From Siphonodentalium dalli (taxonomy: Eukaryota > Mollusca > Scaphopoda > Gadilida > Siphonodentaliidae): a stretch of 64,000 bases of DNA. Below are positions 28,700 through 40,484 of the stretch, piece after piece (position 1 is the first letter of the stretch; each line of letters opens with the position of its first letter). Location of the stretch: assembly GCA_032622095.1 (NCBI GenBank), contig CP136063.1:116516723-116580722 (forward strand). The letters run 5' to 3'. The translations under genes and the position numbers were made by a program. Below the pieces are notes generated by a model, which searched no databases, was not told the DNA's origin, and saw only the letters and a program-made list of their open reading frames with translations.

Positions 28700-30900
28700 C
28701 GCACGAAAATACAAGGATTGCCGGGTTGCCACCATGACTCAGGATACGGCAGCCGATTTAGTAACGAAAAGTGCTATTTTGACACCCCATGCACGATTTC
28801 AGCCCAATTTTAGAAAATTTGGAAGGGGCTGCATGGTCGCGTGACTTTCCTACAGTTGCCCGCGGAGTGGCACCGCACGAAAATACAAGGATTCCCGGGT
28901 TGCCACCATGACTCATGATACGGCAGCCGATTTAGTAACGAAAAGTACTATTTTCACACCCCATGCACGACTTCAGCCCAATTTTAGAAAATTTGGAAGG
29001 GGCTGCATGGTCGCCTGCCTTTCCTATAGTTGCCCGCGGGGTGGCACCGCACGAAAATACAAGGATTCCCGGGTTGCCACCATGACTCAGGATACGGCAG
29101 CCGATTTAGTAACGAAAAGTGCTATTTTGACACCCCATGCACGACTTCAGCCCAATTTTAGAAAATTTGGAAGGGGCTGTATGGTCGCGTGACTTTCATA
29201 TAGTTGCCCGTGGGGTGGCACCGCACGAAAATACAAGGATTCCCGGGTTGCCACCATGACTCAGGATACGGCAGCCGATTTAGTAACGAAAAGTGCTATT
29301 TTGACACCCCATGCACGATTTCAGCCCAATTTTAGAAAATTTGGAAGGGGCTGCATGGTCGCGTGACATTCCTATAGTTGCCCGCTGGGTGGCACCGCAC
29401 GAAAATACAAGGATTCCCGGGTTGCCACCATGACTCAGGATACGGCAGCCGATTTAGTAACGAAAAGTGCTATTTTGACATCCCATGCACGACTTCAGCC
29501 CAATTTTAGAAAATTTGGAAGGGGCTACATGGTCGCGTGACTTTCCTTTAGTTGCCCGCGGGGTGGCACCGCACGAAAATACAAGGATTCCCGGGTTGCC
29601 ACCATGACTCAGGATACGGCAGCCGATTTAGTAACGAAAAGTGCTATTTTAACACCCCATGCACGACTTCAGCCCAATTTTAGAAAATTTGGAAGGGGCT
29701 GCATGGTCGCGTGACTTTTCTATAGTTGCCCGCGGGGTGGCACCGCATGAAAATACAAGGATTCGAGGGTTGCCACCATGACTCAGGATACGGCAGCCGA
29801 TTTAGTAACGAAAAGTGCTATTTTGACACCCCATGCACGACTTCAGCCCAATTTTAGAAAATTTGGAAGGGGCTGCATGGTCGCGTGACTTTCCTATAGT
29901 TGCCCGCGGGGTGGCACCGCACGAAAATACAAGGATTCCCGGGTTGCCACCATGACTCAGGATACGGCAGCCGATTTAGTAACGAAAAGTGCTATTTTAA
30001 CACCGATGCACGACTTCAGCCAAATTTTAGAAAATTTGGAAGGGGCTGTATGGTCGCGTGACTTTCATATAGTTGCCTGCGGGGTGGCACCGCACGAAAA
30101 TATAAGGATTCCCGGGTTGCCACCATGACTCAGGGTACGGCAGCCGATTTAGTAACGAAAAGTGCTATTTTGACACCCCATGCACGACTTCAGCCCAATT
30201 TTTGAAAATTTGGAAGGGGCTACATGGTCGCGTGACTTTCCTATAGTTGCCCGCGGGGTGGCACCGCACGAAAATACAAGGATTCCCGGGTTGCCACCAT
30301 GACTCAGGATACGGCAGCCGATTTAGTAACGAAAAGTGCTATTTTGACACCCCATGCACGACTTCAGCCCAATTTTAGAAAATTTGGAAGGGGCTGCATG
30401 GTCGCGTGACTTTCCTATAGTTGCCCGCGGGGTGGCACCGCACGAAAATACAAGGATTCGCGGGTTGCCACCATGACTCAGGATACGGCAGCCGATTTAG
30501 TAACGAAAAGTGCTATTTTGACACCCCATGCACGACTTCAGCCCAATATTTGAAAATTTGGAAGGGGCTACATGGTCGCGTGACTTTCCTTTAGTTGCCC
30601 GAGGGGTGGCACCGCACGAAAATACAAGGATTCCCGGGTTGCCACCATGACTCAGGATACGGCAGCCGATTTAGTAACGAAAAGTGCTATTTTGACACCC
30701 CATGCACGATTTCAGCCCAATTTTCGAAAATTTGGAAGGGGCTGCATGGTCGCGTGACTTTCCTACAGTTGCCCGCGGGGTGGCACCGCACGATAATACA
30801 AGGATTCCCGGGTGGCCACCATGACTCAGAATACGGCAGCCGATTTAGTAACGAAAAGTACTATTTTCACACCCCATGCACGACTTCAGCCCAATTTTAG
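28700..30900 (+). repeat. Block duplicated at 32.5-34.7 kb (22 monomers away)
   Basis: Private variants in this stretch recur about 3,826 bp further on. They include the AP-1 mutation in tgactcatgata at 28,912 and 32,738, the cgcatgaaaa plus attcgaggg monomer at 29,746 and 33,572, the ctcagggtacgg monomer near 30,130 and 33,956, and the gaggggtgg monomer near 30,600 and 34,255. The offset is 22 monomers less 2 bp. The later copy has extra single-base G insertions near 33,350, 34,394 and 34,568. Confidence 0.75.
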
Positions 30901-33900
30901 AAAATTTGGAAGGGGCTGCATGGTCGCGTGACTTTCCTATAGTTGCCCGCGGGGTGGCACCGCACGAAAATACAAGGATTCCCGGGTTGCCACCATGACT
31001 CAGGATACGGCAGCCGATTTAGTAACGAAAAGTGCTATTTTGACACCCCATGCACGACTTCAGCCCAATTTTAGAAAATTTGGAAGGGGCTGCATGGTCG
31101 CGTGACTTTCCTATAGTTTCCCGCGGGGTGGCACCGCACGAAAATACAAGGATTCCCGGGTTGCCACCATGACTCAGGATACGGCAGCCGATTTAGTAAC
31201 GAAAAGTGCTATTTTAACACCCCATGCACGACTTCAGCCCAATTTTAGAAAATTTGGAAGGGGCTGTATGATCGCGTGACTTTCATATAGTTGCCTGCGG
31301 GGTGGCACCGCACGAAAATACAAGGATTCCCGGGTTGCCACCATGACTCAGGATACGGCAGCCGATTTAGTAACGAAAAGTGCTATTTTGACACCCCATG
31401 CACGACTTCAGCCCAATTTTAGAAATTTGGAAGGGGCTGCATGGTCGCGTGACATTCCTATAGTTGCCCGCTGGGTGGCACCGCACGAAAATACAAGGAT
31501 TCCCGGGTTGCCACCATGACTCAGGATACGGCAGCCGATTTAGTAACGAAAAGTGCTATTTTGACATCCCATGCACGACTTCAGCCCAATTTTAGAAAAT
31601 TTGGAAGGGGCTACATGGTCGCGTGACTTTCCTTTAGTTGCCCGCGGGGTGGCACCGCACGAAAATACAAGGATTCCCGGGTTGCCACCATGACTCAGGA
31701 TACGGCAGCCGATTTAGTAACGAAAAGTGCTATTTTAACACCCCATGCACGACTTCAGCCCAATTTTAGAAAATTTGGAAGGGGCTGCATGGTCGCCTGA
31801 CTTTCCTATAGTTGCCCGCGGGGTGGCACCGCACGAAAATACAAGGATTCCCGGGTTGCCACCATGACTCAGGATACGGCAGCCGATTTAGTAACGAAAA
31901 GTGCTATTTTGACACCCCATGCACGACTTCAGCCCAATTTTAGAAAATTTGGAAGGGGCTGCATGGTCGCGTGACTTTCCTATAGTTTCCCGCGGGGTGG
32001 CACCGCACGAAAATACAAGGATTCCCGGGTTGCCACCATGACTCAGGATACGGCAGCCGATTTAGTAACGAAAAGTGCTATTTTAACACCCCATGCACGA
32101 CTTCAGCCAAATTTTAGAAAATTTGGAAGGGGCTGTATGATCGCGTGACTTTCATATAGTTGCCTGCGGGGTGGCACCGCACGAAAATACAAGGATTCCC
32201 GGGTTGCCACCATGACTCAGGATACGGCAGCCGATTTAGTAACGAAAAGTGCTATTTTGACACCCCATGCACGATTTCAGCCCAATTTTAGAAAATTTGG
32301 AAGGGGCTGCATGGTCGCGTGACATTCCTATAGTTGCCCGCTGGGTGGCACCGCACGAAAATACAAGGATTCCCGGGTTGCCACCATGACTCAGGATACG
32401 GCAGCCGATTTAGTAACGAAAAGTGCTATTTTGACATCCCATGCACGACTTCAGCCCAATTTTAGAAAATTTGGAAGGGGCTACATGGTCGCGTGACTTT
32501 CCTTTAATTGCCCGCGGGGTGGCACCGCACGAAAATACAAGGATTCCCGGGTTGCCACCATGACTCAGGATACGGCAGCCGATTTAGTAACGAAAAGTGC
32601 TATTTTGACACCCCATGCACGATTTCAGCCCAATTTTAGAAAATTTGGAAGGGGCTGCATGGTCGCGTGACTTTCCTACAGTTGCCCGCGGAGTGGCACC
32701 GCACGAAAATACAAGGATTCCCGGGTTGCCACCATGACTCATGATACGGCAGCCGATTTAGTAACGAAAAGTACTATTTTCACACCCCATGCACGACTTC
32801 AGCCCAATTTTAGAAAATTTGGAAGGGGCTGCATGGTCGCCTGCCTTTCCTATAGTTGCCCGCGGGGTGGCACCGCACGAAAATACAAGGATTCCCGGGT
32901 TGCCACCATGACTCAGGATACGGCAGCCGATTTAGTAACGAAAAGTGCTATTTTGACACCCCATGCACGACTTCAGCCCAATTTTAGAAAATTTGGAAGG
33001 GGCTGTATGGTCGCGTGACTTTCATATAGTTGCCCGTGGGGTGGCACCGCACGAAAATACAAGGATTCCCGGGTTGCCACCATGACTCAGGATACGGCAG
33101 CCGATTTAGTAACGAAAAGTGCTATTTTGACACCCCATGCACGATTTCAGCCCAATTTTAGAAAATTTGGAAGGGGCTGCATGGTCGCGTGACATTCCTA
33201 TAGTTGCCCGCTGGGTGGCACCGCACGAAAATACAAGGATTCCCGGGTTGCCACCATGACTCAGGATACGGCAGCCGATTTAGTAACGAAAAGTGCTATT
33301 TTGACATCCCATGCACGACTTCAGCCCAATTTTAGAAAATTTGGAAGGGGGCTACATGGTCGCGTGACTTTCCTTTAGTTGCCCGCGGGGTGGCACCGCA
33401 CGAAAATACAAGGATTCCCGGGTTGCCACCATGACTCAGGATACGGCAGCCGATTTAGTAACGAAAAGTGCTATTTTAACACCCCATGCACGACTTCAGC
33501 CCAATTTTAGAAAATTTGGAAGGGGCTGCATGGTCGCGTGACTTTTCTATAGTTGCCCGCGGGGTGGCACCGCATGAAAATACAAGGATTCGAGGGTTGC
33601 CACCATGACTCAGGATACGGCAGCCGATTTAGTAACGAAAAGTGCTATTTTGACACCCCATGCACGACTTCAGCCCAATTTTAGAAAATTTGGAAGGGGC
33701 TGCATGGTCGCGTGACTTTCCTATAGTTGCCCGCGGGGTGGCACCGCACGAAAATACAAGGATTCCCGGGTTGCCACCATGACTCAGGATACGGCAGCCG
33801 ATTTAGTAACGAAAAGTGCTATTTTAACACCCATGCACGACTTCAGCCAAATTTTTGAAAATTTGGAAGGGGCTGTATGGTCGCGTGACTTTCATATAGT

Positions 33901-34787
33901 TGCCTGCGGGGTGGCACCGCACGAAAATATAAGGATTCCCGGGTTGCCACCATGACTCAGGGTACGGCAGCCGATTTAGTAACGAAAAGTGCTATTTTGA
34001 CACCCCATGCACGACTTCAGCCCAATTTTAGAAAATTTGGAAGGGGCTGCATGGTCGCGTGACTTTCCTATAGTTGCCCGCGGGGTGGCACCGCACGAAA
34101 ATACAAGGATTCGCGGGTTGCCACCATGACTCAGGATACGGCAGCCGATTTAGTAACGAAAAGTGCTATTTTGACACCCCATGCACGACTTCAGCCCAAT
34201 ATTTGAAAATTTGGAAGGGGCTACATGGTCGCGTGACTTTCCTTTTGTTGCCCGAGGGGTGGCACCGCACGAAAATACAAGGATTCCCGGGTTGCCACCA
34301 TGACTCAGGATACGGCAGCCGATTTAGTAACGAAAAGTGCTATTTTGACACCCCATGCACGATTTCAGCCCAATTTTCGAAAATTTGGAAGGGGGCTGCA
34401 TGGTCGCGTGACTTTCCTACAGTTGCCCGCGGGGTGGCACCGCACGATAATACAAGGATTCCCGGGGTGGCCACCATGACTCAGAATACGGCAGCCGATT
34501 TAGTAACGAAAAGTACTATTTTCACACCCCATGCACGACTTCAGCCCAATTTTAGAAAATTTGGAAGGGGGCTGCATGGTCGCGTGACTTTCCTATAGTT
34601 GCCCGCGGGGTGGCACCGCACGAAAATACAAGGATTCCCGGGTTGCCACCATGACTCAGGATACGGCAGCCGATTTAGTAACGAAAAGTGCTATTTTGAC
34701 ACCCCATGCACGACTTCAGCCCAATTTTAGAAAATTTGGAAGGGGCTGCATGGTCGCGTGACTTTCCTATAGTTTCCCGCGGGGTGG

Positions 34788-35659
34788 CACCGCACGAAAA
34801 TACAAGGATTCCCGGGTTGCCACCATGACTCAGGATACGGCAGCCGATTTAGTAACGAAAAGTGCTATTTTAACACCCCATGCACGACTTCAGCCCAATT
34901 TTAGAAAATTTGGAAGGGGCTGTATGATCGCGTGACTTTCATATAGTTGCCTGCGGGGTGGCACCGCACGAAAATACAAGGATTCCCGGGTTGCCACCAT
35001 GACTCAGGATACGGCAGCCGATTTAGTAACGAAAAGTGCTATTTTGACACCCCATGCACGATTTCAGCCCAATTTTAGAAAATTTGGAAGGGGCTGCATG
35101 GTCGCGTGACATTCCTATAGTTGCCCGCTGGGTGGCACCGCACGAAAATACAAGGATTCCCGGGTTGCCACCATGACTCAGGATACGGCAGCCGATTTAG
35201 TAACGAAAAGTGCTATTTTGACATCCCATGCACGACTTCAGCCCAATTTTAGAAAATTTGGAAGGGGCTACATGGTCGCGTGACTTTCCTTTAGTTGCCC
35301 GCGGGGTGGCACCGCACGAAAATACAAGGATTCCCGGGTTGCCACCATGACTCAGGAGATACGGCAGCCGATTTAGTAACGAAAAGTGCTATTTTAACAC
35401 CCCATGCACGACTTCAGCCCAATTTTAGAAAATTTGGAAGGGGCTGCATGGTCGCCTGACTTTCCTATAGTTGCCCGCGGGGTGGCACCGCACGAAAATA
35501 CAAGGATTCCCGGGTTGCCACCATGACTCAGGATACGGCAGCCGATTTAGTAACGAAAAGTGCTATTTTGACACCCCATGCACGACTTCAGCCCAATTTT
35601 AGAAAATTTGGAAGGGGCTGCATGGTCGCGTGACTTTCCTATAGTTTCCCGCGGGGTGG
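34788..35659 (+). repeat. Five-monomer module (B'-C-D-E-A')
   Basis: This is a shorter higher-order module. The A' monomer ends in the private junction agtttcccgc and the B' monomer carries gctgtatgatcg. The tttcccgc junction recurs near 31,117, 31,985, 34,773, 35,644, 37,208 and 38,078, so pairs of A' monomers lie 5 monomers (about 870 bp) apart. The module is 872 bp because of a 2-bp GA insertion near 35,357. Modules of this kind fill much of 31-38 kb and lack F, G and H, so they look like a local derivative of the 8-mer that was amplified separately. Confidence 0.75.
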
Positions 35660-38600
35660 CACCGCACGAAAATACAAGGATTCCCGGGTTGCCACCATGA
35701 CTCAGGATACGGCAGCCGATTTAGTAACGAAAAGTGCTATTTTAACACCCCATGCACGACTTCAGCCAAATTTTAGAAAATTTGGAAGGGGCTGTATGAT
35801 CGCGTGACTTTCATATAGTTGCCTGCGGGGTGGCACCGCACGAAAATACAAGGATTCCCGGGTTGCCACCATGACTCAGGATACGGCAGCCGATTTAGTA
35901 ACGAAAAGTGCTATTTTGACACCCCATGCACGATTTCAGCCCAATTTTAGAAAATTTGGAAGGGGCTGCATGGTCGCGTGACATTCCTATAGTTGCCCGC
36001 TGGGTGGCACCGCACGAAAATACAAGGATTCCCGGGTTGCCACCATGACTCAGGATACGGCAGCCGATTTAGTAACGAAAAGTGCTATTTTGACATCCCA
36101 TGCACGACTTCAGCCCAATTTTAGAAAATTTGGAAGGGGCTACATGGTCGCGTGACTTTCCTTTAGTTGCCCGCGGGGTGGCACCGCACGAAAATACAAG
36201 GATTCCCGGGTTGCCACCATGACTCAGGATACGGCAGCCGATTTAGTAACGAAAAGTGCTATTTTAACACCCCATGCACGACTTCAGCCCAATTTTAGAA
36301 AATTTGGAAGGGGCTGCATGGTCGCCTGACTTTCCTATAGTTGCCCGCGGGGTGGCACCGCACGAAAATACAAGGATTGGCGGGTTGCCACCATGACTCA
36401 GGATACGGCAGCCGATTTAGTAACGAAAAGTGCTATTTTGACACCCCATGCACGACTTCAGCCCAATTTTAGAAAATTTGGAAGGGGCTGCATGGTCGCG
36501 TGACTTTCTTATAGTTGCCCGCGGGGTGGCACCGCACGAAAATACAAGGATTCCCGGGTTGCCACCATGACTCAGGATACGGCAGCCGATTTAGTAACGA
36601 AAAGTGCTATTTTAACACCCCATGCACGACTTCAGCCAAATTTTAGAAAATTCGGAAGGGGCTGTATGGTCGCGTGACTTTCATATAGTTGCCTGCGGGG
36701 TGGCACCGCACGAAAATACAAGGATTCCCGGGTTGCCACCATGACTCAGGATACGGCAGCCGATTTAGTAACGAAAAGTGCTATTTTGACACCCCATGCA
36801 CGATTTCAGCCCAATTTTAGAAAATTTGGAAGGGGCTGCATGGTCGCGTGACATTCCTATAGTTGCCCGCTGGTGGCACCGCACGAAAATACAAGGATTC
36901 CCGGGTTGCCACCATGACTCAGCATACGGCAGCCGATTTAGTAACGAAAAGTGCTATTTTGACATCCCATGCACGACTTCAGCCCAATTTTAGAAAATTT
37001 GGAAGGGGCTGCATGGTCGCGTGACTTTCCTATAGTTGCCCGCGGGGTGGCACCGCACGAAAATACAAGGATTCCCGGGTTGCCACCATGACTCAGGATA
37101 CGGCAGCCGATTTAGTAACGAAAAGTGCTATTTTGACACCCCATGCACGACTTCAGCCCAATTTTAGAAAATTTGGAAGGGGCTGCATGGTCGCGTGACT
37201 TTCCTATAGTTTCCCGCGGGGTGGCACCGCACGAAAATACAAGGATTCCCGGGTTGCCACCATGACTCAGGATACGGCAGCCGATTTAGTAACGAAAAGT
37301 GCTATTTTAACACCCCATGCACGACTTCAGCCCAATTTTAGAAAATTTGGAAGGGGCTGTATGATCGCGTGACTTTCATATAGTTGCCTGCGGGGTGGCA
37401 CCGCACGAAAATACAAGGATTCCCGGGTTGCCACCATGACTCAGGATACGGCAGCCGATTTAGTAACGAAAAGTGCTATTTTGACACCCCATGCACGATT
37501 TCAGCCCAATTTTAGAAAATTTGGAAGGGGCTGCATGGTCGCGTGACATTCCTATAGTTGCCCGCTGGGTGGCACCGCACGAAAATACAAGGATTCCCGG
37601 GTTGCCACCATGACTCAGGATACGGCAGCCGATTTAGTAACGAAAAGTGCTATTTTGACATCCCATGCACGACTTCAGCCCAATTTTAGAAAATTTGGAA
37701 GGGGCTACATGGTCGCGTGACTTTTCTTTAGTTGCCCGCGGGGTGGCACCGCACGAAAATACAAGGATTCCCGGGTTGCCACCATGACTCAGGATACGGC
37801 AGCCGATTTAGTAACGAAAAGTGCTATTTTAACACCCCATGCACGACTTCAGCCCAATTTTAGAAAATTTGGAAGGGGCTGCATGGTCGCCTGACTTTCC
37901 TATAGTTGCCCGCGGGGTGGCACCGCACGAAAATACAAGGATTCCCGGGTTGCCACCATGACTCAGGATACGGCAGCCGATTTAGTAACGAAAAGTGCTA
38001 TTTTGACACCCCATGCACGACTTCAGCCCAATTTTAGAAAATTTGGAAGGGGCTGCATGGTCGCGTGACTTTCCTATAGTTTCCCGCGGGGTGGCACCGC
38101 ACGAAAATACAAGGATTCCCGGGTTGCCACCATGACTCAGGATACGGCAGCCGATTTAGTAACGAAAAGTGCTATTTTAACACCCCATGCACGACTTCAG
38201 CCAAATTTTAGAAAATTTGGAAGGGGCTGTATGATCGCGTGACTTTCATATAGTTGCCTGCGGGGTGGCACCGCACGAAAATACAAGGATTCCCGGGTTG
38301 CCACCATGACTCAGGATACGGCAGCCGATTTAGTAACGAAAAGTGCTATTTTGACACCCCATGCACGATTTCAGCCCAATTTTAGAAAATTTGGAAGGGG
38401 CTGCATGGTCGCGTGACATTCCTATAGTTGCCCGCTGGGTGGCACCGCACGAAAATACAAGGATTCCCGGGTTGCCACCATGACTCAGGATACGGCAGCC
38501 GATTTAGTAACGAAAAGTGCTATTTTGACATCCCATGCACGACTTCAGCCCAATTTTAGAAAATTTGGAAGGGGCTACATGGTCGCGTGACTTTCCTTTA

Positions 38601-40221
38601 GTTGCCCGCGGGGTGGCACCGCACGAAAATACAAGGATTCCCGGGTTGCCACCATGACTCAGGATACGGCAGCCGATTTAGTAACGAAAAGTGCTATTTT
38701 AACACCCCATGCACGACTTCAGCCCAATTTTAGAAAATTTGGAAGGGGCTGCATGGTCGCCTGACTTTCCTATAGTTGCCCGCGGGGTGGCACCGCACGA
38801 AAATACAAGGATTGGCGGGTTGCCACCATGACTCAGGATACGGCAGCCGATTTAGTAACGAAAAGTGCTATTTTGACACCCCATGCACGACTTCAGCCCA
38901 ATTTTAGAAAATTTGGAAGGGGCTGCATGGTCGCGTGACTTTCTTATAGTTGCCCGCGGGGTGGCACCGCACGAAAATACAAGGATTCCCGGGTTGCCAC
39001 CATGACTCAGGATACGGCAGCCGATTTAGTAACGAAAAGTGCTATTTTAACACCCCATGCACGACTTCAGCCAAATTTTAGAAAATTCGGAAGGGGCTGT
39101 ATGGTCGCGTGACTTTCATATAGTTGCCTGCGGGGTGGCACCGCACGAAAATACAAGGATTCCCGGGTTGCCACCATGACTCAGGATACGGCAGCCGATT
39201 TAGTAACGAAAAGTGCTATTTTGACACCCCATGCACGATTTCAGCCCAATTTTAGAAAATTTGGAAGGGGCTGCATGGTCGCGTGACATTCCTATAGTTG
39301 CCCGCTGGGTGGCACCGCACGAAAATACAAGGATTCCCGGGTTGCCACCATGACTCAGCATACGGCAGCCGATTTAGTAACGAAAAGTGCTATTTTGACA
39401 TCCCATGCACGACTTCAGCCCAATTTTAGAAAATTTGGAAGGGGCTACATGGTCGCGTGACTTTCCTTTAGTTGCCCGCGGGGTGGCACCGCACGAAAAT
39501 ACAAGGATTCCCGGATTGCCACCATGACTCAGGATACGGCAGCCGATTTAGTAACGAAAAGTGCTATTTTAACACCCCATGCACGACTTCAGCCCAATTT
39601 TAGAAAATTTGGAAGGGGCTGCATGGTCGCCTGACTTTCCTATAGTTGCCCGCGGGGGTGGCACCGCACGAAAATACAAGGATTCGCGGGTTGCCACCAT
39701 GACTCAGGATACGGCAGCCGATTTAGTAACGAAAAGTGCTATTTTGACACCCCATGCACGACTTCAGCCCAATTTTTGAAAATTTGGAAGGGGCTACATG
39801 GTCGCGTGACTTTCCTTTAGTTGCCCGCGGGGGTGGCACCGCACGAAAATACAAGGATTCCGGGGTTGCCACCATGACTCAGGATACGGCAGCCGATTTA
39901 GTAACGAAAAGTGCTATTTTGACACCCTATGCACGATTTCAGCCCAATTTTCGAAAATTTGGAAGGGGCTGCATGGTCGCGTGACTTTCCTACAGTTGCC
40001 CGCGTGGTGGCACCGCACGATAATACAAGGATTCCCGGGTGGCCACCATGACTCAGAATACGGCAGCCGATTTAGTAACGAAAAGTACTATTTTCACACC
40101 CCATGCACGACTTCAGCCCAATTTTAGAAAATTTGGAAGGGGCTGCATGGTCGCCTGACTTTCCTATAGTTGGCCGCGGGGTGGCACCGCACGAAAATAC
40201 AAGGATTCCCGGGTTGCCACC

Positions 40222-40332
40222 ATGACTCAGGATACGGCAGCCGATTTAGTAACGAAAAGTGCTATTTTGACACCCCATGCACGACTTCAGCCCAATTTTA
40301 GAAAATTTGGAAGGGGCTGCATGGTCGCGTGA
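40222..40332 (+). other. Representative 36-codon micro-ORF of the satellite monomer
   Basis: In consensus monomers the sequence gccaccATGa gives a near-optimal Kozak context for an ORF of 36 codons ending at the TGA in gcgtgac. The product would start MTQDTAADLVTK and end GRGCMVA. The class-F change AGA to TGA shortens it to 26 codons. Loss of the stop extends it to 94 codons at 20033-20317, 23338-23622, 26123-26407, 28908-29192 and 32734-33018. Changes between monomers include both silent and replacement substitutions, so no clear protein constraint is visible. I annotate it as a property of the repeat and not as a gene. Confidence 0.3.
40223..40229 (+). promoter_or_regulatory. Representative AP-1/bZIP consensus site (TGACTCA) in each monomer
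   Basis: TGACTCA is the perfect TRE/AP-1 heptamer, and it overlaps the micro-ORF start codon. It recurs once per monomer, giving close to 300 copies. A few monomers lose it (tgattcagg near 50,850 and 51,372, tgaatcagg near 5,952, tgactcatg is kept as heptamer only), and one at about 51,719 has TGAGTCA, which is also an AP-1 consensus. Binding is inferred from the motif alone. Confidence 0.45.
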
Positions 40333-40464
40333 CTTTCCTATAGTTGCCCGCGGGGTGGCACCGCACGAAAATACAAGGATTCCCGGGTTGCCACCATGAC
40401 TCAGGATACGGCAGCCGATTTAGTAACGAAAAGTGCTATTTTAACACCCCATGCACGACTTCAG

Positions 40465-40484
40465 CCAAATTTTAGAAAATTTGG
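40465..40484. repeat. Representative dyad symmetry in the satellite monomer
   Basis: Class-B monomers contain CCAAATTTT-AG-AAAATTTGG, two perfect 9-bp arms around a 2-bp centre. Most other classes have CCAATTTT instead and form a slightly imperfect version (for example 105-123). Class-G monomers convert the centre to a continuous 14-bp palindrome aattttcgaaaatt (41341-41354). Dyad symmetries able to extrude hairpins are enriched in several centromeric satellites that lack CENP-B boxes; applying that here is inference. Confidence 0.6.

Noticed and set aside
34074-34598. 174-codon frame in the array
   Set aside because: It depends on single-base G insertions near 34,394, 34,467 and 34,568 that join frames of successive monomers. 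It is a by-product of indels.
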